From NCBI RefSeq assembly GCF_003725955.1, contig NZ_QIBZ01000003.1:62001-126000 (forward strand): 64,000 nt of DNA, in the 5' to 3' direction. The number at the start of each line of letters is the position of its first letter. Within the stretch, counting starts at the first letter, position 1. The DNA comes from Slackia isoflavoniconvertens (lineage in GTDB: Bacteria; Actinomycetota; Coriobacteriia; Coriobacteriales; Eggerthellaceae). Below, one piece after another: positions 17,714 through 27,431 of the stretch. A program made the position numbers and the translations under genes. The notes beneath the pieces are model-generated. The model did not search any database. It saw only the letters and a list, made by a program, of their open reading frames with translations, and had not been told where the DNA came from.

Positions 17714-19348
17714 CTACGCCGCGCTATTCGCGGCAGCAGCGAACGAACCTTCCGCATCGACATCAGAATCGCTCGACGCGCTTGAATTCGATTCGTCGCT
17801 CGAGGTTGCCGATGCGTCCTTTTGCGAAAGAGGCACGATGTTGCCGTCCTCGTCGACCGTTTCGTTGCGCGCGGCGAGCACCGTGCGCCAGTCCTTGCCG
17901 ATGACCACATACACATTCGTGTCGAACGAGTAATGCACGGTATCTTGCAGCGTGCGGCCAATGCCAAGGGCGGCCACCACGGCATTGGCGGCGTTTTCCT
18001 TATCGGCATCGCCGTACACGACGAGCGTTTCGTCATACACCTGCATGGAGGTATTGCCCGTATCGGTCACGTTGAAACCTACCTGGCGCAGCATGTCGGC
18101 CGCCTCAGAAGCAGCACCCACAACGTCGCCGCCGTTGTAAACCGAAACCGTATAGCTGCCCGCATCGATAGAGCCCAACACATCGGCAGCATTGGCCTGC
18201 GGCGTCTCGCCAGCGCGAATGCGATTCATCATTTCCGTAATCGCATCGTCGGCAGGAACTTGATACGTTTTACCGCTCGACTGCGCAGAATACGTAGGCA
18301 AAGCCGCAACCTGCATATTCTCGGCCGAAATGGAGCGAATGCTCTCGAGGAATGCTCCGATTGCCTTTACATCCATGTCGGTTTGCACGAGGTTCGCAAG
18401 TCCGTCCATGCGCATATAGTAGCCAAACCCACCCTCTACCGAGGTCGCCTTCTGCATAAGGGCCACTGCCACGAGCGCCTGTACCTTGCCACGCGTCTCT
18501 TCAGCGTTCACGGCGTAATCATCTGCTCGGCATGCGAAAACCGCTTGCTCGCCACCGAGAGTCTGCTCGCCTGCAGAAAGCCTCATATCGCCCGCCTGGG
18601 CATCGACGATATCTTCGGGAAGATTGACATCAATGCCGCCAAGTTCGTCAACGAGCTGAGCGAAATTCTGCGCATCAATCGTTGCATAATGGGACAGCTT
18701 GATGCCCAAGAGGCTGTTCACCGCGCTAATCAGGCCCGCGCTGCCCTCGGAAGCGCGAATTTCGCCGAGCGAAGTGCGCGAAGAGCCATCGGTTGACACA
18801 CGGGTGTTCGAGGGAAGCGAAATCGCATAGGCGGTATTCGCTTCAGGGTCGGTGCGCATAACGACAATCGAATCGGGCGATGCGCCATCTTCTCCATCAT
18901 CAAAATCGGCGCAGAGCAGCGAATAGGTCGCTTTCCCCTCACCCGAATCGGCAACGAGGGCCGATTTCAGCGAAGAATCGTCGAGCACGAGGCGCGAGTT
19001 GATGCCGTTCGCGAAGACAAACGACGCGACGACGCACGCGACGATCACGATAAGCACCGCAAGCGCAGCCACGAGCGCGATCTTGCGCCTTCGGCCCGCA
19101 GCAACATTTCGCTCGACATACGAGCGTCGGTTCATGCGCGCCTCGTAGGCAAAGCGGTCCTCGCGCGTCGTGGTGTTCGGCAGCACTTGATGGATTTCGC
19201 CGCGCACCGCTGAGCGAGCATAGCGCTGATTCGCGCCCTTGCGATGCCCCACTGAAGGGCGGGGCGCCGACACGTGCGTCTCGATCGTCGATTCGCGCAC
19301 GCGGCTCGACAGTCGCTTGTAGTTGTAACTCGATGGTTTACGCGACAT
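17714..19348 (-). CDS. LCP (LytR-CpsA-Psr) family ligase with LytR C-terminal domain
   Basis: 544 residues. A basic ~90-residue cytoplasmic N-terminus leads to one transmembrane segment (IALVAALAVLIVIVACVVAS). The extracellular LCP domain follows, with DSIVVMRTDPEANTAYAISLPSNTRV. The LytR C-terminal region has SYTVSVYNGGDVVG. The tail is Ser/Asp-rich. LCP enzymes attach anionic polymers or glycans from undecaprenyl-PP to peptidoglycan. It starts 12 nt after murA, so it is co-transcribed with a cell-wall gene. Confidence 0.85.
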   Translation of the reverse strand: MSRKPSSYNYKRLSSRVRESTIETHVSAPRPSVGHRKGANQRYARSAVRGEIHQVLPNTTTREDRFAYEARMNRRSYVERNVAAGRRRKIALVAALAVLIVIVACVVASFVFANGINSRLVLDDSSLKSALVADSGEGKATYSLLCADFDDGEDGASPDSIVVMRTDPEANTAYAISLPSNTRVSTDGSSRTSLGEIRASEGSAGLISAVNSLLGIKLSHYATIDAQNFAQLVDELGGIDVNLPEDIVDAQAGDMRLSAGEQTLGGEQAVFACRADDYAVNAEETRGKVQALVAVALMQKATSVEGGFGYYMRMDGLANLVQTDMDVKAIGAFLESIRSISAENMQVAALPTYSAQSSGKTYQVPADDAITEMMNRIRAGETPQANAADVLGSIDAGSYTVSVYNGGDVVGAASEAADMLRQVGFNVTDTGNTSMQVYDETLVVYGDADKENAANAVVAALGIGRTLQDTVHYSFDTNVYVVIGKDWRTVLAARNETVDEDGNIVPLSQKDASATSSDESNSSASSDSDVDAEGSFAAAANSAA

Positions 19349-19360
19349 GCAACACCTGCG

Positions 19361-20647
19361 CTACCAGTCGATATCGTCTTCGTCGGGAACGCGACGAACG
19401 TTCGCGCCCAGGCCCGTGAGCTTGCCCACGTAGTCTTCGTAGCCGCGATCGATGTGATAAATGTTGTGCACCTGCGTTTCGCCTTCAGCAAAAATGCCGG
19501 CAAGCACCAAGGCAGCGCCGCAACGCAAATCGGTCGCCTTCACGCTTGCGCCCTGCAAGCTAGGCACGCCTTCGACAACCGCGTGATGGTCCTCAATGGT
19601 GATCTCGGCGCCCATGCGGCCAATTTCAGCGGCGAACATGAAGCGGTTTTCGAAAACATTCTCGGTAATCACGGAATTGCCGTTTGCAACAGAGGCGAGC
19701 AGCATGAACTGCGCCTGCAAATCGGTGGGAAACCCAGGATGTGGCAGCGTTTGAATATCGGTAGGCAGAAGAGGGCCTTTGCGCGAAACCGTGATGGAAT
19801 CATCGCCCACATCGACCGAACAGCCCATGGCGGACAGCTTCATCAATGCCATGCGCAAGAAGCTCGGATCGATGCCACGAACGGTAACGGGGCCGCCCGT
19901 AAGCGCACCGCCCACGAGGAAGGTGCCCGCTTCAATGCGGTCGCCGACCGTGGAATGCTCGCACGGATGCAAGCTGGAAAGCTCCACGCCGTCGATGATG
20001 ATTTCGGCCGTGCCAGCGCCCGAAATGCGAGCGCCCATGGAATTGAGCATGTTCGCAAGGTCTTCGATTTCGGGCTCACGAGCAGCGTTTTCGATAACGG
20101 TTTGGCCCTTCGCCGTCACGGCGCACATCATAGTATTTTCCGTGGCGCCCACGCTGGGGAAATCGAGCGCAACATACGCGCCGTGCAACCCATTGGGCGT
20201 GCTTGCTTCGATATAGCCGTGATCGGTATGGAAATGAACGCCGAGCGCCTCCATGCCTACCATATGCATATCGATTTTACGAGCGCCCAAGTTGCAACCG
20301 CCCGGCATGGCAACGCGAGCCTTGCCGAAACGAGCCACCAAGGGGCCAAGAACCGAAATGGATGCGCGCATCTTCGACACGAGCTCATACGGCGTTTCCC
20401 ATGTATCAACGCCAGCAGTGTCAACATGCAGCGTGTGGCCATCGCGGCGAACGCTGCCGCCAAGGGTCTCGATGACCTTCGACATAACCACAATGTCGGA
20501 AATAAGAGGCACGTTATGAATGGCGCTCTCGCCCTGGCCTAAAAGGGCAGCCGCGATAAGCTTGAGGGCCGAATTCTTCGCGCCCGAAATATGCACCTCG
20601 CCCGCAAGCGGCGTTCCGCCTTCGACGACGATTTTCTCTTTTGCCAT
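19361..20647 (-). CDS. murA: UDP-N-acetylglucosamine 1-carboxyvinyltransferase
   Basis: 428 residues from the ATG at 20647, which has GGAGGT 7 nt upstream. It transfers enolpyruvate from PEP to UDP-GlcNAc, the first step of peptidoglycan synthesis. It begins [25 protein letters not shown] and continues with [14 protein letters not shown]. The position usually holding the catalytic Cys lies in the [10 protein letters not shown] block. [24 protein letters not shown] is near the C-terminus. It forms an operon with the LCP ligase. Confidence 0.95.
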   Translation of the reverse strand: MAKEKIVVEGGTPLAGEVHISGAKNSALKLIAAALLGQGESAIHNVPLISDIVVMSKVIETLGGSVRRDGHTLHVDTAGVDTWETPYELVSKMRASISVLGPLVARFGKARVAMPGGCNLGARKIDMHMVGMEALGVHFHTDHGYIEASTPNGLHGAYVALDFPSVGATENTMMCAVTAKGQTVIENAAREPEIEDLANMLNSMGARISGAGTAEIIIDGVELSSLHPCEHSTVGDRIEAGTFLVGGALTGGPVTVRGIDPSFLRMALMKLSAMGCSVDVGDDSITVSRKGPLLPTDIQTLPHPGFPTDLQAQFMLLASVANGNSVITENVFENRFMFAAEIGRMGAEITIEDHHAVVEGVPSLQGASVKATDLRCGAALVLAGIFAEGETQVHNIYHIDRGYEDYVGKLTGLGANVRRVPDEDDIDW

Positions 20648-20755
20648 AAGATTACCTCCGCAATCGTTTGCGCCCCCGACGCATCGGCGGCGTATATGCA
20701 AGCTATTATTGTCGCACGAACAGAAGCAGCATTAAAGAGACGAAGGCCGAAACAA

Positions 20756-20788
20756 GAAAACCCCCACTGCACACGCAGCAGGGGTTTG
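20756..20788 (-). terminator. Distal terminator after tsf, upstream of murA
   Basis: AAACCCC (20758-20764) / GGGGTTT (20781-20787) with inner CTGC/GCAG. On the - strand it is followed by TTTTCTTGTTTC. It is the second of two hairpins insulating tsf from murA. Confidence 0.7.
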
Positions 20789-20861
20789 TCGCAGTCGACG
20801 CCGCGCGAAACCCTCACGGGCACCTTGTCCTTCAAGTCTCGCACATGGCCATAATCTGCGC

Positions 20862-20885
20862 AAAAAAGCCGGCCCGAAGGCCGGC
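20862..20885 (-). terminator. Proximal terminator of rpsB-tsf
   Basis: - strand GCCGGCC-TTCG-GGCCGGC followed by TTTTTT, 18 nt past the tsf stop. Confidence 0.93.
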
Positions 20886-20902
20886 ATGGTAAAGGCGTCG
20901 GT

Positions 20903-21772
20903 TTATTCGGCAGCCTCGCCAAGCGCGAAGCGCTTGAAACCGGTGACCTTGATGGAGCCACCGAGCTGCTTGGCAACGGAGTCGACGTACTCGGCAACAG
21001 TCTGGTCAGGGTTCTTCACGAACGCCTGCTCAACAAGGCACTGCTCCTTGTAGAACTTCTGCAGACGGCCGGTAGCCATCTTTTCCTGGATAGCCTCGGG
21101 CTTGCCAGATTCGGCAGCCTGAGCCTTGTAGATGCCCATCTCATGCTCAACAACAGCAGGATCGACATCTTCGCGAGAGGTCGCGATGGGGTCGACAGCG
21201 GCGACCTGCATGGCAACGTCGCGGCCGCACTGAGCAAACTCAGCAGCGGTGGTGTCAACGCCCTCGGTGGCGAAGGAAACCAGAACGCCAATCTTGCCGC
21301 CCATGTGGATGTAGGAGCACACAGCGTCGGCCTCGAGCGTGGCGAAGCGAGCGAGCTGGGTGTTCTCGCCCATCACATGGATGCAGTCGGCGACAACGGC
21401 CTCGACGGTCTCGCCGTCAATCTCGGAAGCCTTCAGGGCGTCGAGATCGGCAGGCTTGTTGGCAACAGCGGCGCGAGCGATTTTCTCAGCGTAAGCCTTG
21501 AACTTCTCGTTCATGCCCACGAAGTCGGTCTCGCAGTTGAGCTCGACGAGAGCGCCCGTCTTGCCGTCCTCGGAAACCAGAGCCATAACGGTGCCCTCGT
21601 TGGTGGCGCGGCCGGCCTTCTTGGCGACAGCGGCAAGGCCACGGGTACGCAGGACGTCAACGGCGCCGTCCATGTCGCCGTCGGCCTCGGCGAGGGCCTT
21701 CTTGCACTCCATCATGCCTGCACCGGTCATTTCGCGCAGTTCCTTGACCATGGAAGCGGTGATGTTTGCCAT
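20903..21772 (-). CDS. tsf: Elongation factor Ts
   Basis: 289 residues. It is the nucleotide-exchange factor for EF-Tu. The signature VKELREMTGAGMMECKKAL is at the N-terminus, followed by LRTRGLAAVAKKAGRATNEG and the core VELNCETDFV. GAAAGGA lies upstream of the ATG. It follows rpsB in the conserved rpsB-tsf order. Confidence 0.97.
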   Translation of the reverse strand: MANITASMVKELREMTGAGMMECKKALAEADGDMDGAVDVLRTRGLAAVAKKAGRATNEGTVMALVSEDGKTGALVELNCETDFVGMNEKFKAYAEKIARAAVANKPADLDALKASEIDGETVEAVVADCIHVMGENTQLARFATLEADAVCSYIHMGGKIGVLVSFATEGVDTTAAEFAQCGRDVAMQVAAVDPIATSREDVDPAVVEHEMGIYKAQAAESGKPEAIQEKMATGRLQKFYKEQCLVEQAFVKNPDQTVAEYVDSVAKQLGGSIKVTGFKRFALGEAAE

Positions 21773-21803
21773 CTTTGCGGTTCCTTTCTCAAGTTCTCTC
21801 TTG

Positions 21804-21843
21804 GAAAAACGGGCCCCGCTTCGCTCTTCAGAAACAGGGCCCG
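21804..21843 (-). terminator. Attenuator-type hairpin between rpsB and tsf
   Basis: - strand CGGGCCC (21843-21837) pairs with GGGCCCG (21816-21810) across a 20-nt inner segment that itself pairs GTTTC/GAAGC. TTTTT follows. It could reduce read-through into tsf and set the S2:EF-Ts ratio. Confidence 0.75.
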
Positions 21844-21895
21844 ACCTCTACGTATTGGTAGAAAGCACTGGACTTTCGACGTATGCGTAAATTAA

Positions 21896-22648
21896 TTACT
21901 CAGCAGCAACTTCGGCAGCGGCTTCAGCAGCCTCGGCCTCGGCGGCCATCTGCTCTTCGATGACGGGAGCGCCCGTAGCGGCGATCACGGCGTCGGCAAC
22001 GAAGGTGCAGAGCAGGTTGACCGAACGGATGGCGTCGTCGTTGGCGGGAATGCCGAACTCGACGTCGTCGGGGTCGCAGTTGGTGTCGAGGGTGCCCACC
22101 ACGGGAATGCCAAGACGCTTGGCTTCGTGGATGGCGAGCTGCTCGCGGTTGGTGTCAACGACAAAGATGGCGTCGGGGAGCTTCTTCATGTTGCGGATGC
22201 CGTTGAGGTTGGTCTGCAGCTTGGCGAGTTCCTTCTTGAGCAGGATCTGCTCCTTCTTGGGCAGAACCTCCATGCGGCCGTCGGATTCCATGGCCTCGAG
22301 CTCTTCCATGCGCTGAACGCGGGAGCGAATGGTCACGAAGTTGGTGAGCATGCCGCCGAGCCAGCGTGCGTTGATGTAAGGCATGCCGCAGCGGTCAGCC
22401 TGAGTGGCGATGGCTTCCTGGGCCTGCTTCTTGGTGCCGACGAACAGAACCGTGCCGCCCTTGGCAGCAGTGTTCTCGACGAAGGTGTAAGCCTGGTCGA
22501 GACCAACGAGGGTCTGCTTGAGGTCGAGGATGTAGATGTCACCACGGTTGCCGAAGATGTACGGCTTCATCTTGGGGTTCCAACGACGGGTCTGGTGACC
22601 GAAGTGAGCGCCTGCTTCGAGCAGGGACTTGACGCTGATTTTCGCCAT
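21896..22648 (-). CDS. rpsB: 30S ribosomal protein S2
   Basis: 250 residues from [20 protein letters not shown], the canonical N-terminus, with GGAG 6 nt upstream; the 4-codon in-frame extension is not used by the family. Other blocks are [21 protein letters not shown] and [20 protein letters not shown]. The tail is Ala/Glu-rich, as in other actinobacterial S2 proteins. Confidence 0.97.
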   Translation of the reverse strand: MAKISVKSLLEAGAHFGHQTRRWNPKMKPYIFGNRGDIYILDLKQTLVGLDQAYTFVENTAAKGGTVLFVGTKKQAQEAIATQADRCGMPYINARWLGGMLTNFVTIRSRVQRMEELEAMESDGRMEVLPKKEQILLKKELAKLQTNLNGIRNMKKLPDAIFVVDTNREQLAIHEAKRLGIPVVGTLDTNCDPDDVEFGIPANDDAIRSVNLLCTFVADAVIAATGAPVIEEQMAAEAEAAEAAAEVAAE

Positions 22649-22762
22649 GTCATTCTCCATTCGTTAAGCGTCTGCCCGAGGTCATCCCCGACACCGCAGC
22701 CTTTTTCGGTGGCCACTCGCGGTGCTAGGTCGCTCGGACATGTGAAATATAGAAACCATGGC

Positions 22763-22790
22763 ATTATACGACCTTGCAGGCGCAATGCAA
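22763..22790 (-). promoter_or_regulatory. rpsB-tsf promoter
   Basis: On the - strand, TTGCAT (22790-22785), 16-nt spacer, TATAAT (22768-22763). It leaves a leader of about 105 nt before rpsB that contains GC-rich pairing (GTGGCCACC region). An autoregulatory S2 site is possible but not shown. Confidence 0.7.
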
Positions 22791-22844
22791 GAGAAATCCA
22801 CAAGGAAGTGGAGATATGCAGACGAAGAGCATCTCATGCCTGAG

Positions 22845-22958
22845 TATCGGGGCGGATGGGCGCTCTGCCAAGAGCGTACGCACGAGCCGAACAGTCCAGT
22901 GGACCGTTCGCGCGAGCTCAGTTATCGCCTCTTGGCAGAGCGCCCATCCGCCCCGATA
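22845..22958. repeat. Perfect 30-bp inverted repeat with nested hairpin
   Basis: Arms 22845-22874 and 22929-22958 are perfectly complementary, beginning TATCGGGGCGGATGG and ending CTGCCAAGAG. The 54-nt interior contains GAACAGTCC-AGT-GGACCGTTC, an 8-of-9-bp hairpin. It lies between the rpsB promoter and the MFS stop in a 378-bp gene-free stretch. It has no T-tract and no similarity to the arms of the other long repeats in the window. Confidence 0.9.
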
Positions 22959-23026
22959 CGACCTACCGCACGGCTAACAGACGCACCCCACTTCGCTCCA
23001 TGCGATAGCAACCGCCAAAAAGCGCG

Positions 23027-24361
23027 CTATTTCTTCTTCCCCGCAATAAGGCCAGCTCGACGGAACGCCATGTACACGACGTAGCTCGCCGCCACCACAG
23101 GCACCATGACGAGGAATAGCACGCGATAGCCGAATGCAGGCGCAATCCAGCCAACCAAGAAGGGGCACAGCCCAATAGCCACGTCGAGCAACACGAAATA
23201 GGTGGAATTCGCGGCGGTGAGACGATCGTCGGGACAACGACGCATGGCAAGCACGAGGCCATTGGGCTGCACCGAGCCAACACCTACGCCAGCAAGCGCC
23301 GCCGACACAAGGAGCATGGCGCCGTTTTGCGCGAAGCCCATGATGAGCATGCTTGCGCCCAGGCAGGCAAATCCCAAGGTCATGATGCCTTTATCGCCAG
23401 CCGAATCGAACCATCGTCCCGTAAACGGACGCGTCACGAACATGGCAATGGAATACGACACGAAGAAGAAGCTCGCGGCGCCTGTAAGCCCCACTTCGGC
23501 CGCGTACGGATTGATATAGGTGATAAGGGCGCCATACGCAAGATAGCCCACCGTGATGGCCACCGACACGGGCAACGCACGCACTTCGATGAAATTCGCC
23601 AGGCTGAGCTTGTGCTTTTTCGCGGGCTTGCCGGCATCACCAGATTGTTCGGATACCCCGGCCTTTTCCGCAGCGATAGGCGCTTCCTCTGTATTCACGC
23701 TATGCGCCACCTCGGTCGCCCCAGTTGCCTTAGACACTTCCGAACTTTGCCTACGACCGGGCAAAACAACTCCGAGCGCGGCAACGTAACCCACAGCGAT
23801 CATGCCGAGGCACGAGAAGAAAAGCATATCGAAGTCGCCCGCGTTCGAGAACGCCGAACCCATCAGAGGACCAAGCGCCGCGCCGAGCGTGACCGAAAGC
23901 ATGTAATAGCCCACGCCCTCGCCTTTGCGGGAAAACGGAACAGCGCTGCTCACGATAGACGTGACCGTTGTTTGTGACAGACCGTAAAACGCGCCGTGCA
24001 AGAAGCGCAACACGATGAATACGCCAATGGCCGGCACGTGCTCAAAAGCCAAATAGAGAAGCGTGCACGCAACCTCGCCCGTCATGCACGCCACAAGCAC
24101 GCGGCCGCGACCGACCTTGTCAATCGCGCCGCCGAAGAACAAGCGCGAGCACAACGCGCCCAAAATGAAGACGCTCGCCGTAAAGCCACCCTCGGTTGCT
24201 CCTGCCGCGAATTGCATGGCAGAATAACCCGCCATGGCGACCATAAGCGCGTAATACTGCATATACAGAATAAAGTTCACCGCAAAGCCGGCGATGAAGC
24301 GCGGCGTGAAAATGGGCTCATTGGGCTTGACGGTGTTCGATTTTGCAGATGCCTGAGGCAT
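23027..24361 (-). CDS. MFS transporter
   Basis: 444 residues with ~12 hydrophobic segments, split by a polar linker near the middle that is rich in Ala/Glu (residues ~215-260). SRLFFGGAIDKVGRGRVLV in loop 2-3 is the MFS motif-A region. It has a basic C-terminal GKKK. The substrate cannot be read. The ATG at 24361 has AAGGAG 9 nt upstream; the longer ORF upstream is not supported. It is a single gene flanked by structured intergenic DNA on both sides. Confidence 0.85.
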   Translation of the reverse strand: MPQASAKSNTVKPNEPIFTPRFIAGFAVNFILYMQYYALMVAMAGYSAMQFAAGATEGGFTASVFILGALCSRLFFGGAIDKVGRGRVLVACMTGEVACTLLYLAFEHVPAIGVFIVLRFLHGAFYGLSQTTVTSIVSSAVPFSRKGEGVGYYMLSVTLGAALGPLMGSAFSNAGDFDMLFFSCLGMIAVGYVAALGVVLPGRRQSSEVSKATGATEVAHSVNTEEAPIAAEKAGVSEQSGDAGKPAKKHKLSLANFIEVRALPVSVAITVGYLAYGALITYINPYAAEVGLTGAASFFFVSYSIAMFVTRPFTGRWFDSAGDKGIMTLGFACLGASMLIMGFAQNGAMLLVSAALAGVGVGSVQPNGLVLAMRRCPDDRLTAANSTYFVLLDVAIGLCPFLVGWIAPAFGYRVLFLVMVPVVAASYVVYMAFRRAGLIAGKKK

Positions 24362-24506
24362 AGACTTGGACTCCTTGGGTAGTTCTTCGTGCGCGACTTC
24401 CGCACGTGGACAAGGAGTATCTCGCTGAAATGCGGGCAATTCGCGAATTTCAGCACACCTTCACGAAACGTGCGAGTTTCCCAAGAGGCCGATTGGATAC
24501 AAGAAG

Positions 24507-24534
24507 GGCCGGGAGGCGCAAGGCTCTCCCGGCC
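24507..24534 (-). terminator. GC-rich hairpin upstream of the MFS gene
   Basis: GGCCGGGAG (24507-24515) / CTCCCGGCC (24526-24534). On the - strand it is followed by CTTCTT, a weak T-tract. It may terminate the glutamate synthase transcript coming from the right. Confidence 0.5.
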
Positions 24535-24619
24535 AAAAAACGGCCACGCGGTCGCCACGTTGTCGCGGGCCGATAGGATGGTCAAAACGAGCCGCCGCTG
24601 GACGAACAAAGTCAGCGAG

Positions 24620-24778
24620 CGGGATTCTGGCGAGTGTAGTTCGAGCGAGGCAGAGGCGACGCATACTTCGGCACGCGAGCCATTGAATATACCCAAACGG
24701 CATATTCAATCCCAAACTTCCGCGCACGAGCGGGCGTAGCCAGCTCAGCTGGCTACGAAATACACCGTCAGAATCCCG
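24620..24778. repeat. Palindromic intergenic element, copy B
   Basis: Outer CGGGATTCTG/CAGAATCCCG (24620-24629 / 24769-24778). The CTGGCGAGT motif follows the left arm and CGTCAG precedes the right arm. Core GACGCATACTTCGGCACGCGAG is a variant of the family core. Two further perfect hairpins occur: ATTGAATAT/ATATTCAAT (24682-24710) and GTAGCCAGC-TCA-GCTGGCTAC (24736-24756). It lies just past the GOGAT operon stop. Confidence 0.8.
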
Positions 24779-24811
24779 TGCGGCGTCAAGCAAGTGCGCC
24801 GTTCATTAGCA

Positions 24812-25588
24812 TCAGTTCGCGTACATGCTGGCGTAGGGGCGGCTGTTTGCGGGGCGCAGACGGAAGAACCCCTCGCCCGTAGCATCGACCGGACCGCCAA
24901 TTTCTCCGGCGAATTTCTCGTTATATTCGCCAAGCAGGCGCGCAAGCACGCGGCAATCGTGCTCATCGACCGGCTCTTGCACCAGGCCAGCGGGAATATC
25001 GCGCTCGTCGAGCACATGCTTCAGGTAAATCACGCCGCCATGCATGCCCGTTGCCAAATACGGACCCGCCGTGCCCATGAGCACGATTACTCCACCGGCC
25101 ATGTATTCGCCCAGAAAGCTGCCGGCGTCTCCGCCAATCACGATAGCCGGCGCCTTGTCGCCATACTGCTTCATGTGAATGCCGACGCGCCAACCGCAGC
25201 CGTCGCGCACCAAAATGCGGCCGCCGCGCATGCCGTAGCCCGCAGCATCGCCCACGCGCCCGTGAATTACGATGTCGCCATCGTTCATGGTGTTGGCAAC
25301 CTGGTCTTGAGCATTGCCGAAGACCTCGATTTCACCGCCATCCATGTAGCACGCCATGTCGTTGCCGGGCACGCCATGAATCTCGAGGCGCTTGCCCGCG
25401 GGCATGCCGCATCCCAGATAGCGCTGGGCGAACGTTTCACGCAGCTCCACCACGTCGGCATCTTCAAGAGCCGCGCGCACCGCGGCGTTGCCCTCGGTGA
25501 AATGCACCGTGCCGAGCGTGACCACCGTTTTGCCGTCGAGCTTTTCAACGACGGGCTCAATCGTGGGAAGGTTTCCGAATTCTGCCAT
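24812..25588 (-). CDS. Glutamate synthase GXGXG-domain subunit (split GltB3)
   Basis: 258 residues, a free-standing alpha-subunit GXGXG beta-helix domain that bridges the amidotransferase and synthase domains of glutamate synthase. The repeat pattern is visible in MNDGDIVIHGRVGDAAGYGM, MRGGRILVRDG and MAGGVIVLMGTAGPYLATGM. The ATG at 25588 starts after the stop of the upstream oxidoreductase with only a few bases between. It is the fifth and last gene of the operon. Confidence 0.9.
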   Translation of the reverse strand: MAEFGNLPTIEPVVEKLDGKTVVTLGTVHFTEGNAAVRAALEDADVVELRETFAQRYLGCGMPAGKRLEIHGVPGNDMACYMDGGEIEVFGNAQDQVANTMNDGDIVIHGRVGDAAGYGMRGGRILVRDGCGWRVGIHMKQYGDKAPAIVIGGDAGSFLGEYMAGGVIVLMGTAGPYLATGMHGGVIYLKHVLDERDIPAGLVQEPVDEHDCRVLARLLGEYNEKFAGEIGGPVDATGEGFFRLRPANSRPYASMYAN

Positions 25589-25589
25589 G

Positions 25590-26951
25590 TTACTCCTCGC
25601 CTTCTGCCTTGGGCCAGCCAAGCTCATTGAGCGTCGACGGGTAACCGCGATGCATGCGTGCGGCCCCTTGCGGGAAATCGATGTTGAGGGGAACGCGATC
25701 GAACGTATCGGCGGCAAGCGATGCCACAGGCACTCCGTGCTCGATCATCGCCGTATACATGCCCGCATTGTCGGGTCGATTCAGCAGCACGTAGCCCACG
25801 AGCTTGCCGTCGCGCATGACGAATTTCACATATTCGTCGCCTTCGACTTCTACGCGAACATCGAAATCGCCATCGACTGGCGGATTGATGATTCCCGAGG
25901 TTAAAAGTGTGATATCGAAGAAATCGACCGCATTCACCGCAAAGCTGCCCTCATCGGGAAGGGCGCCGGGCACGCCCGCCATGTGCATGGCGGCAATGCG
26001 ACCCTGACGAACGGCATTGGGCCACAACGCCAAGGGACGCTCGCTGCCGTCAAGCGCATCGGTCACCTGGGTCACATCGCCTGCAGCGTACACATCGGGC
26101 AGGCTCGTTTGCAAATCGGGCCCGCATATAAGGCCTCGACCCTGCTCGGCGCCCGCCTCGACGGCAAGCTTGCTCGCCGGGCGCACGCCGACCGCGACGA
26201 TAACCATATCGCACGCTTCGTCGGAACCATCGGTCAGGCGCACATGCGTCACGCGCTCGCCTTCGCCAAGCATCTCGTCAACCGACATGCTGGGATGGCA
26301 GAAAATGCCGTGCGGCTCCATAAGACGCGAGACAACCGCGGCACCATCTGCGTCGAGCACGGCAGGCAAAATGCGCGGGCTGCGATCGAACACATCGATG
26401 CGGTCGGCATGGTGGCTCAGCGCTTCGGCCGCCTTCATGCCAATAAGGCCGCCGCCAATCACCACGACACGGCTTTCACGACCTTCCGCATGCGCACGCT
26501 CGGTTGCTGCGAGCACATCGTCCCAGGCCGCCAACGCATCATCGAGCGTAATGAACGTATGCACGTTCGTGCGGCCCTCCATGCCGGCAATAGGAGGAAT
26601 GAAGGGGACGGAGCCCGTAGCGAGCAGGCACTTCCCGTAGGAAATCTCTTCTCCGCCCGCAAGCTTCACTTCATGGGCGGAAACATCGAGCGCCACGGCT
26701 TCAAACTCAGCGCCAAACAGCGTTTCGATGCCACGCTTCTCGTAGAAATCGGCCGATTTGTAATCGAGATGTTCACGGTCGGTTTTGCCTTCGAGTAAAT
26801 ACGAGATAAGCGGTCGGCCATAGCAGCGATACGGCTCGTGGGAAACCATGATGATGCTCTTATCCGGCGCAGCCGCAGAGAGGAATTCCGCCGCAGTCAC
26901 GCCCGCCGCAGAATTGCCAATAATCAAGTAATCACACGTATGGTGCGCCAT
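25590..26951 (-). CDS. FAD/NAD(P)-dependent oxidoreductase of the glutamate synthase operon
   Basis: 453 residues. The N-terminal FAD fold is YLIIGNSAAGVTAAEFL. The NAD(P) fold is RVVVIGGGLIGMKAAEAL. FAD-binding VYAAGDVTQVTD is near residue 290. It belongs to the NADH-oxidase/nitrite-reductase-like class. In this operon it probably feeds electrons from NAD(P)H to the ferredoxin-like subunit, in place of GltD (inference from position). Its ATG is directly after the stop of the Fe-S gene. Confidence 0.85.
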   Translation of the reverse strand: MAHHTCDYLIIGNSAAGVTAAEFLSAAAPDKSIIMVSHEPYRCYGRPLISYLLEGKTDREHLDYKSADFYEKRGIETLFGAEFEAVALDVSAHEVKLAGGEEISYGKCLLATGSVPFIPPIAGMEGRTNVHTFITLDDALAAWDDVLAATERAHAEGRESRVVVIGGGLIGMKAAEALSHHADRIDVFDRSPRILPAVLDADGAAVVSRLMEPHGIFCHPSMSVDEMLGEGERVTHVRLTDGSDEACDMVIVAVGVRPASKLAVEAGAEQGRGLICGPDLQTSLPDVYAAGDVTQVTDALDGSERPLALWPNAVRQGRIAAMHMAGVPGALPDEGSFAVNAVDFFDITLLTSGIINPPVDGDFDVRVEVEGDEYVKFVMRDGKLVGYVLLNRPDNAGMYTAMIEHGVPVASLAADTFDRVPLNIDFPQGAARMHRGYPSTLNELGWPKAEGEE

Positions 26952-26952
26952 G

Positions 26953-27426
26953 CTACATCGCCTCGCTTTCCACGTACATGAGTGCGCGATTCGGGCAGGC
27001 CGCAACGCAGCTCGGCTCGCCCGGCGCGCCCGCGCCGTCACCGCACAAATCGCACTTCAGCGCAATGGACTTCACGCCCGAAGGAGCCGGAACAACCGAA
27101 ATGGCGCCGAACGGGCACATGCTCACGCACGTGCGGCAGCCCACGCAACGCGACGGGTCGCTCGTGACCACGCCGGTTTCAGGGTCGCGCTGCATGGCGC
27201 CCGAGATGCAGCCTTCCACGCACTTTGGCTTGGCGCAATGGCGGCAATTCGCCGCGAAGCTCACGATGTTGTCGCCCTCGACGCGCACGCGGTTGTAGAT
27301 TTCATCGCCCGCAAGCGTAAACGCCTTCACGATGTTTCCTGGCCACGGCGAATGCTGAGCCTTGCAAGCCACCTCGCAACGGCGGCAATTCACGCACCAT
27401 TCGGGAATCGCGTAAATCCTCTTCAT
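26953..27426 (-). CDS. 4Fe-4S ferredoxin-type electron carrier of the glutamate synthase operon
   Basis: 157 residues from MKRIYAIPEWCVNCRRCE. It has four Cys clusters resembling the HycB/DmsB electron-transfer family: CVNCRRCEVAC, CRHCAKPKCVEGC, CVGCRTCVSMC and CDLC...CVAAC. It probably carries up to four clusters and links the FAD subunit to the FMN synthase subunit. GGGGAG lies upstream; a GTG 9 nt earlier is an alternative start. Confidence 0.88.
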   Translation of the reverse strand: MKRIYAIPEWCVNCRRCEVACKAQHSPWPGNIVKAFTLAGDEIYNRVRVEGDNIVSFAANCRHCAKPKCVEGCISGAMQRDPETGVVTSDPSRCVGCRTCVSMCPFGAISVVPAPSGVKSIALKCDLCGDGAGAPGEPSCVAACPNRALMYVESEAM

Positions 27427-27431
27427 GCCGA

